Assembly: GCA_002840055.1 (NCBI GenBank)
Contig: PGZJ01000001.1
Span: 1 to 64,000 of the forward strand
Direction of reading: 5' to 3'
Length of the DNA stretch: 64,000 nt
From: Gammaproteobacteria bacterium HGW-Gammaproteobacteria-11
GTDB taxonomy: Bacteria > Pseudomonadota > Gammaproteobacteria > Pseudomonadales > Pseudomonadaceae
Each line of letters begins with the position of its first letter. Position 1 is the first letter of the stretch. Below are positions 57,864-64,000 of the stretch, piece after piece. Made by a program: the position numbers and the translations under genes. The notes below the pieces were generated by a model. It did no database searches. It worked only from the letters and a program-made list of their open reading frames with translations, and had not been told where the DNA came from.

Positions 57864-60800
57864 CTAATTCACAGATCCTGTTGTCAACAGACCGCCAGAC
57901 ATCTGAAGACGCCCCTCTGAGACCAAATATTCCAGTCTCTCATCAAGAATACCGGTAATTTTTGATGTTGCACGACCAAAACCGATCAAGTTCAATGCGC
58001 CAGCAATAGCAGCATCCCTCGACATTGAAAAGCCGCTCTTTACTGTATCCACAAGAGCTTGATCTATCTCCTCAGGTGCTACCCATTCAATTTTCTTTTC
58101 TGCGGGGTCAAAGCTTGCTCTAGACCTAACGGCAATAGCGCGCTCATCTGTAGCGTATAAGAAACCTCCCTTTTCTCGGAAAGTTCTGCGCCTTATCCCA
58201 AGCTGGATCGCCGCATCAACAGCAGCAACGATTCGCGAACCGGCACGGTTCACACCAAAAGCTTCCGTCAGTCTTTTTATAATTTCAGCATTACTAACAG
58301 GTGATTCAGTATCAACAACATGTCTAATCATAGACAACAAGCTTTCAGAACTTGCCTGGTGGAGTTCTATCGTCGCTCCTACGGGGGGAAGATTTGCCTT
58401 TTTATAGGGCTGGCTTAGCTCAACACCATAGTCCTCTGCTGGCGCCGCTCTTATTATTTCATGTTTGTTTTCTGGCTCAATTTTCCGGATAACATTGCGA
58501 CCCTTACCAATCTTGCTTCGAGCAGCCTCAATTGCGGCTACAGCTCGGGTGATTTCCTGCTGCGGATTGCGAAACCAATCGGTACTCCAGATCCGATGGA
58601 AATTCCAGCCCAACCCCTCCAGCACGCCCTGACGCAGGCGGTCCCGGTCACGTGCAGATTTCGAGCTGTGATATGCAGCACCATCACACTCAATAGCCAG
58701 AACATAGCGCCCTGGGTATTCAGGATCCTTTACCGCGATGTCGATGAAGTAACCAGCTGTACCAACCTGTGGTTCAACCTCATAGTTCCTATCACGAAGC
58801 GCCTCTATCACCTCTAATTCAAACGGCGAGTCAGTCGCCTTCCCAGTCTCACGCGCCACTTCAAGCTCGCCCGTTTCGGCATACTTGAGAAAGTTTTTCA
58901 GCGCTCGCACGCCAAGGCTGGCACCCTCAGCAAGGTCAAGCTCGTCAGCTCTGAAGTTACAGAACACCCGCATCGCCAGCTTGGCCCGTGTTATCAGAAC
59001 GTTCAGTCGGCGATGCCCACCTTCACGATTTAGCGGGCCGAATTCCTTGGCAATACGACCAGTTTCATTACGCCCATAACCAATGCTGATAAAAATTGTG
59101 TCCCTCTCATCACCTTGAATATTTTCCAGGTTCTTGACGAAGAATGGCTCACTACCCTGGGCTGTGAAAAAGGCCTCAGCTTCAGGCATCTGCCTGCGCA
59201 ACAGTTCAATTTCGACCTGGATCAGATCGCGTTGCGCCACACTGAATGCTGCAACTCCCAGTGATAATTCAGGGGTTTTAATCGCATGCTGCATGACCGC
59301 CTGAGCAACAGCCTTGGCCTCCCCTTTATTGGTCCGGGTGCGACCTCGGTCATACAGTGCGTCTGGCAGATAATCGAAACTCACACCACGGGCATGCGGA
59401 TGCTGGCCTGCAGAGGGAAAAACCACCAGCTTGCTGTCATAGAACTCAACGTTGGAAACAGCAATCAAGGACTCATGGCGGCTACGATAGTGCCATCGCA
59501 GATAACGCTCCTGGCTACCGGCAGCCTTGAACATACTCAGAATGCTTTCTATGTCAGCGGTTACCACTTCCTCATCATCAAGATCGACATCTCGACTAAA
59601 AAAATCGGTAGGGGGCATCTGCTTGGTATCACCAACCACAACCACCTGCTTGCCGCGCATGATGGCCCCGAACGCATCTACGGCCTTCACCTGAGAAGCT
59701 TCGTCAAAGATCACCACATCGAACTCAACCTTACCGGGCGGAAGGAAATTCGCAATCGACATCGGGCTCATCATGAACACAGGCTTGATCTGCTGGATCG
59801 CCCGTCCAGCCTTATCAATAAGCTGCCTGATAGGCATATGCCGGCGCTTCTTGTTCAGTTCAGCGCGTAGAACAGCCATTTCACCTGGCTGGTTGATATT
59901 AGGCTTAGCCTCCCAAACCTGCTTAGCCAAATGCGTTTGAGCGTGATTCAACGAAGCTAAATCAAGGGTCTTGAATCGTGCAATCTGGTGCTCATGCTTG
60001 ATTCGATCGAACTGCTGCAATGCTGGGTTGTCGGCATACACTCTCTGCACCAGGCCGGAATACCAGGAAAAGTCCAAGATTGCTATTAACTGCCTGGGCT
60101 CATCACTGCTGTTCGCTATCTTGAGCAGATCATCCAAACTACTATTGCGTAGCTGTTCAACCAAGACATTGAAACGTGCAATCTGGTAAAGCCCATTAAG
60201 GCTGTCCTGCCATAGCTGTAAGCGTGTCCCTAGCGAGGCCAGGGGAAGCTTCCTGACGTCGGCGTTTTCACTCTGCATCCCAGTGACTTCTAGTGCATTT
60301 CGAAGCGCAGTTTCTAGGCCAACAACATGCTGCTCTATTCCAGTTACCGCTGCCCCCAAGCCACTGGCATCAGCATGACCGGATAAAAAAGCAATAATCC
60401 CCTCTGGAATCTGACCATTACCCAGGTCATCATGCAGCTTGATCACCCATGTACTTAACCGCTCGAGTACTGTCCAGTCCGTTTTTTGTCGTTGCCACTG
60501 GGCGCCGAAAAGCGCACTACCTAATGCTTCATGCTGATCGTAAGTTTTCTTGCTCTGCTGATATGTCAGTATCGAATCCACCAGCTCCAACATACCGGAG
60601 TTAGTCTTGGGCAATGTCTCGCGAACCAGACCTTGAAGACGCGTTCGTGCCGCTCGAAAACGGCCCGAAACAATCCTCCACCATTTATCGCCATAGGCTT
60701 GCAGACTCTGCCGCACATCCAAAAGATCCTGGTCCCAAGCCGCATCGATTAACTGGCTGTCATGCTTGGAACGACAAGCCGTCATAAGCTGACCAGCCTC

Positions 60801-62633
60801 AAGCAGCTCACGGATAACATCACGTCTTGACTGCCATTCACCTGTAGAAAGCTGGACACCTTCAAGCCTTGGCGCCTCAGCCGCCCGTCTTGCCGCGCGG
60901 CATACCACATCCACATCCGCCAAAGTGGCAGGCTGCGTTAGCATCAACCGCTCTGAAAGCGCAGAAGCGGCCGCTTGCACCTCTACGAGATGAGCACTTG
61001 CCTGCTGCAACGCATCATTGGCGCTGCTCTGTTCAATTGGCGAAAAGAATGTCCGCTCACTTCCCCAAAAGGCACTGCGGTCGGGGCGACCCATCTCCTC
61101 CAGATGAAGAACCAATTCTTCAACCAATTCCCGTCGTTTTTGTTGCTCGGCAAAGCTCCATGCTGACATCGGCTCGAATGAAATTACTGGTAACCCGGCA
61201 TGAACACGTTTTAGCTTGAGATAGCGACCAAGCACCTCAAGAAATGGCAAACCGCTCGCCCCCGCACTGGTGCTCACTGCCTCGCAATACTGGTTGAGGC
61301 TATCTTGCAGCTCTTTCAAGCTCGCAAGGTCATCCTCACCGACTTTGGTTAGAGGCTTGCCCTGATCAAGCGTCCTTCCCAGCTCTTTGAGTACCGACTG
61401 CTTAGTGGACTTGTGACTATGCAGTTCAAGCACAGCATCGCCGAGATGGCACTCGTCCAAACGTCGCTTAACAACCTCGAGAGCGGCCATTTTCTCAGAG
61501 ACAAAAAGGACTGTTTTGCTTTGGCCGGTCAACTCGGCGATTATGTTGGTAATAGTTTGCGACTTACCCGTGCCCGGTGGCCCCTGAATTACCAGGTTAG
61601 AGCCTTCCCGCACCTCAAGAATGGCTTCAGTCTGGCTACTGTCGGCATCTTTCACAAAACGAACATCACCTGGCTTGATCACCGAGTCGATATTCACATT
61701 CTCCGCATATGCTGCGCGCATATCCCCGAAGCCAGAACCAAGCAGGCGTTTAATCACACCGTTGGCATCAGGCTGCTTTTCTTCTGGCCAGCTCTTTGGG
61801 TCAAGATCATTGAACATCAAAAACTTGCCGAAGGAGAAAAAGCCCAACGCAATTTCATTACTGGCAACTTTCCAGCGCTTTTGCTTGCTGATCACATCAG
61901 ATACATCAGCATAAAAACTGCCCAGGCTGCCCTCATCCGCAGCAAAACTATCCTCATCGAAGCCACAGGTAGTCATATCCAAACCGAAGTCAGTTTTAAG
62001 CTTTGCCACCAGAGAGAGATTGGGCATCAGCTCGTCACCCGTGTACTTCAGTCTGAATGCATCCTTGGCACTACTGCGCTCAAGACTGACCGGGAGCATT
62101 ATCAATGGAGCTTTGCGCAGCTTTTCGGAACTGTCCGCTTCGTACCAATGCATGAACCCCAAGGCCAGGTAAAGGGTATTAACGCCCTGCTCCTCAATAA
62201 AACCTTTAGCCTCGGTATGAATCTTCAACAGCTGCAGGAATAGATGCTCGTCATCAATTGCGGTCTGTAAACGCGTATTTGGATGGCGACGGGTCTTTCC
62301 AGCGTCCTCCGCAACCCCTTCATCAGAGCTGCTGGACCATCCCAGGCTATCCAACTCATGCAGGAGCTCGGCTTCACTGGCTGATTCAGAGTCAGTCTCA
62401 GCGTCCTCCAGGTTTTCAGACGTTTCAAACTGAGCTAGTTTGTTGTGCGCCAAGGGCGCAAAAGTCACAGCCTTTTCTTGGCGATAGAGGACGTTGAATA
62501 CATCCTCGGATTGCTCATCAACAATCATCAAGGTCTTCTTTGTCTTGCGGAAGTTGAGCATGCTGTTGCGAAGTCCGATATCGAGCAGCTCTTTACGACT
62601 GGCCTGAAGTTTCTGACTGATCACTGTATTCAT
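57864..62633 (-). CDS. DUF4011-helicase-Vsr-DUF3320 protein (Hhe-like defence protein)
   Basis: 1589 residues. The N-terminal DUF4011 domain begins ELLDIGLRNSMLNF. A split SF1 Upf1-like helicase follows: Walker A IQGPPGTGKSQTITN (K357), Walker B VVIFDEASQVKAVDAF, GDTKQMPPT, and the C-terminal motor with VLITRAK. A Vsr/DUF559 nuclease domain is at about 1271-1360 (FIDIAV, AIECDGAAYHSS, WNFHRIWSTDWF), and a DUF3320 module at about 1430-1495. This domain order matches the antiviral protein family reported as Hhe (DUF4011-helicase-Vsr), as far as I recall. I chose the ATG at 62633 (MNTVISQKLQ), since the open extension to 62684 is unlike the family. Confidence 0.9.
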   Translation of the reverse strand: MNTVISQKLQASRKELLDIGLRNSMLNFRKTKKTLMIVDEQSEDVFNVLYRQEKAVTFAPLAHNKLAQFETSENLEDAETDSESASEAELLHELDSLGWSSSSDEGVAEDAGKTRRHPNTRLQTAIDDEHLFLQLLKIHTEAKGFIEEQGVNTLYLALGFMHWYEADSSEKLRKAPLIMLPVSLERSSAKDAFRLKYTGDELMPNLSLVAKLKTDFGLDMTTCGFDEDSFAADEGSLGSFYADVSDVISKQKRWKVASNEIALGFFSFGKFLMFNDLDPKSWPEEKQPDANGVIKRLLGSGFGDMRAAYAENVNIDSVIKPGDVRFVKDADSSQTEAILEVREGSNLVIQGPPGTGKSQTITNIIAELTGQSKTVLFVSEKMAALEVVKRRLDECHLGDAVLELHSHKSTKQSVLKELGRTLDQGKPLTKVGEDDLASLKELQDSLNQYCEAVSTSAGASGLPFLEVLGRYLKLKRVHAGLPVISFEPMSAWSFAEQQKRRELVEELVLHLEEMGRPDRSAFWGSERTFFSPIEQSSANDALQQASAHLVEVQAAASALSERLMLTQPATLADVDVVCRAARRAAEAPRLEGVQLSTGEWQSRRDVIRELLEAGQLMTACRSKHDSQLIDAAWDQDLLDVRQSLQAYGDKWWRIVSGRFRAARTRLQGLVRETLPKTNSGMLELVDSILTYQQSKKTYDQHEALGSALFGAQWQRQKTDWTVLERLSTWVIKLHDDLGNGQIPEGIIAFLSGHADASGLGAAVTGIEQHVVGLETALRNALEVTGMQSENADVRKLPLASLGTRLQLWQDSLNGLYQIARFNVLVEQLRNSSLDDLLKIANSSDEPRQLIAILDFSWYSGLVQRVYADNPALQQFDRIKHEHQIARFKTLDLASLNHAQTHLAKQVWEAKPNINQPGEMAVLRAELNKKRRHMPIRQLIDKAGRAIQQIKPVFMMSPMSIANFLPPGKVEFDVVIFDEASQVKAVDAFGAIMRGKQVVVVGDTKQMPPTDFFSRDVDLDDEEVVTADIESILSMFKAAGSQERYLRWHYRSRHESLIAVSNVEFYDSKLVVFPSAGQHPHARGVSFDYLPDALYDRGRTRTNKGEAKAVAQAVMQHAIKTPELSLGVAAFSVAQRDLIQVEIELLRRQMPEAEAFFTAQGSEPFFVKNLENIQGDERDTIFISIGYGRNETGRIAKEFGPLNREGGHRRLNVLITRAKLAMRVFCNFRADELDLAEGASLGVRALKNFLKYAETGELEVARETGKATDSPFELEVIEALRDRNYEVEPQVGTAGYFIDIAVKDPEYPGRYVLAIECDGAAYHSSKSARDRDRLRQGVLEGLGWNFHRIWSTDWFRNPQQEITRAVAAIEAARSKIGKGRNVIRKIEPENKHEIIRAAPAEDYGVELSQPYKKANLPPVGATIELHQASSESLLSMIRHVVDTESPVSNAEIIKRLTEAFGVNRAGSRIVAAVDAAIQLGIRRRTFREKGGFLYATDERAIAVRSRASFDPAEKKIEWVAPEEIDQALVDTVKSGFSMSRDAAIAGALNLIGFGRATSKITGILDERLEYLVSEGRLQMSGGLLTTGSVN

Positions 62634-62705
62634 TGCAGTCTCACTAACCAAAAAATGAAATTCTCGCTCACGAACCGTACGCACACAGAATGGTGGATAA
62701 ACACC

Positions 62706-63869
62706 TCAACGCACTACTCTGAATATGTCTGATCGCTCTGCAAATGACATGGAGTCGCTTGCACCTTCGATAACCGCCCCATATGAGCCAAACATAGACA
62801 GCGCATGAGCCATACCATCAAAGCAGCCCTTTTTCGATCCGAAGAGCTTCAAGTCGAGACCGTCAGGCGTTGAAACGCTAAACATGTTAAAAACGCACAC
62901 GGGGAGTTCATGGTTATTCTTGAATCTCAAGTCAGGCCAGCCATTGTTTCTGACGAAGCGCCATGTACGATCCACAACTGTTGCGTCAGATGCGAGCCTA
63001 TTGTCCTCGACAAAGCGAACCGGCGAGCTGACAGCAGAAAGCTTCGCATATTCAATGCTGCCAACAGCCTTATTCTGAAAAGCAAGTACACGGTCGGGAT
63101 AAAACGCCAAAGTAGTCGCGCCGTTGGAAAGCAAAGGAACCTGAATGTTGGCTACTATCGACGGACCGTTGCCAAGCTGAAGTTTGGCACCGTTCAGCTG
63201 AATTGCTCTGCCAGCACCTGCCGAGTATCTGGTGTCACGAAAAACGGAAGTACTCGCTAACGATCTGAGCCGTTGAGCGCTAGCTGCAAACCGCAGTGCA
63301 TCAGATAATTTCTCGCACAACTCAGTCGTCTCGTCGTCAGTCTCGTAGAAAAGGACCGTCAGCTTACTCAACTGATCCTGCCAAAACATCCATCCTGTCG
63401 TTGCGGCCAGACTGACGAAAACGGCGACATAGACCCAGGCCGGCAAAGATGTCCCGAACAGCAGGAGCAAAAAAGCTATGAGCAGCCCAGTTGCCACGAA
63501 TGGCCACTTAGGTATTTTAGACATTTGCTCATTCATCGACTTCAACAATGCATCTGAAGTCGAGTCCTCTAGCTCAAGAATGCTTTTGGTATCGTGCTCT
63601 TCGGTACTGAACACGTTCGGGCTTTCGAGCACGCTTAAGGCATCACGTGTCGTCCCAGGCTCAGCTGCCGGGCTCTCACGCTGATCAGATGAAACCTTGC
63701 TTCTCTGATATTCAAATTTTCGAACGCCACCTCTAATGTGCGCCCCTCGCATATTTATCCAAGTTGGCAGCTTCGGTATTACAGTGGCTACATCAATGTC
63801 CTGCTCAGACAGAACGAACTTTACGACCCCAAAACTGATTATTCGAACGCCATCCTTTGCCATATTCAT
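62706..63869 (-). CDS. Two-TM protein of unknown function upstream of the Hhe-like gene
   Basis: About 387 residues. The N-terminal soluble part (1-120, with an S/E/D-rich linker) leads to two adjacent membrane helices (about 122-163, WPFVATGLLIAFLLLLFG and VYVAVFVSLAATTGWMFW). The C-terminal cytoplasmic domain has a beta-rich core: SIVANIQVPLLSNGATTLAF, YPDRVLAFQ, GSIEYAKL, WPDLRFKNNHELPVC. I do not recognise a named family with confidence. The start ATG at 63869 has AAGGA four bases upstream; a second ATG is at 63863. It ends 72 bases before the Hhe-like start, so they may be co-transcribed. Confidence 0.75.
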   Translation of the reverse strand: MNMAKDGVRIISFGVVKFVLSEQDIDVATVIPKLPTWINMRGAHIRGGVRKFEYQRSKVSSDQRESPAAEPGTTRDALSVLESPNVFSTEEHDTKSILELEDSTSDALLKSMNEQMSKIPKWPFVATGLLIAFLLLLFGTSLPAWVYVAVFVSLAATTGWMFWQDQLSKLTVLFYETDDETTELCEKLSDALRFAASAQRLRSLASTSVFRDTRYSAGAGRAIQLNGAKLQLGNGPSIVANIQVPLLSNGATTLAFYPDRVLAFQNKAVGSIEYAKLSAVSSPVRFVEDNRLASDATVVDRTWRFVRNNGWPDLRFKNNHELPVCVFNMFSVSTPDGLDLKLFGSKKGCFDGMAHALSMFGSYGAVIEGASDSMSFAERSDIFRVVR

Positions 63870-64000
63870 TTTGTCCTTAACTGGCGTCGCGTTCACGGAA
63901 CATTCCCAAATCAAACGGCTGCATTGCCTTTAGCGGCGCCACTACAAGTGCGCAATTATTGATGCAGCCGCGCACCGCCACATCCTCCGTTACTAACAGC

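Overview
The window looks like the chromosome of a gammaproteobacterium of the Pseudomonadaceae. The evidence is the polar-flagellum/chemotaxis block flhA-flhF-fleN-fliA-cheYZAB-motCD-parA-cheW in Pseudomonas order, a complete ccmABCDEFGHI cytochrome c maturation operon, the smc-zipA-ligA group, and REP elements next to a REP-associated tyrosine transposase. A Halopseudomonas-like member is my guess; the species cannot be fixed from the sequence alone.

Layout. 1-9010 is housekeeping on the minus strand (smc, zipA, ligA, dusC), broken by REP clusters around a RAYT gene. 9213-12008 holds two transporters on the plus strand (MFS and SLC13 type). 12066-18940 is the ccm operon on the minus strand, including a 58-codon ccmD. 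19111-21092 is a FliK-like/FlhB-C-like pair. 21142-35615 is the motility and chemotaxis block, read right to left from flhA to a DUF2802 gene. 35830-44902 carries signalling and accessory genes: a Sel1 lipoprotein, two large c-di-GMP-type membrane proteins, a lipoprotein truncated haemoglobin, a DUF3034 protein, a cupredoxin-like protein and a luciferase-like monooxygenase.

A genomic island begins at tRNA-Gly(CCC) (44984-45057) and runs past the right edge. It opens with a P4-type integrase and an AlpA-type regulator. Next comes a decayed type I restriction locus: an hsdS 3' end cut by an IS3-family remnant, an intact RhuM-Fic gene, and an hsdR 5' fragment with stops and a frameshift. The rest reads right to left: a two-TM protein of unknown function, a 1589-residue DUF4011-helicase-Vsr-DUF3320 protein (Hhe-like defence protein), an intact HsdR, and a translationally coupled pair. 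That pair is a glycine-rich membrane protein and a 1342-residue Ycf46-like AAA+ ATPase with about 27 leucine-rich-variant (LRV) repeats.

The coupled pair is the best candidate for an undescribed system. It sits in a defence island, its genes overlap at stop/start, one has an unfoldase-type motor with a very long repeat platform, and the other has a possible D...QxK nuclease-like core plus a glycine-zipper membrane region. Its biological role is inference.
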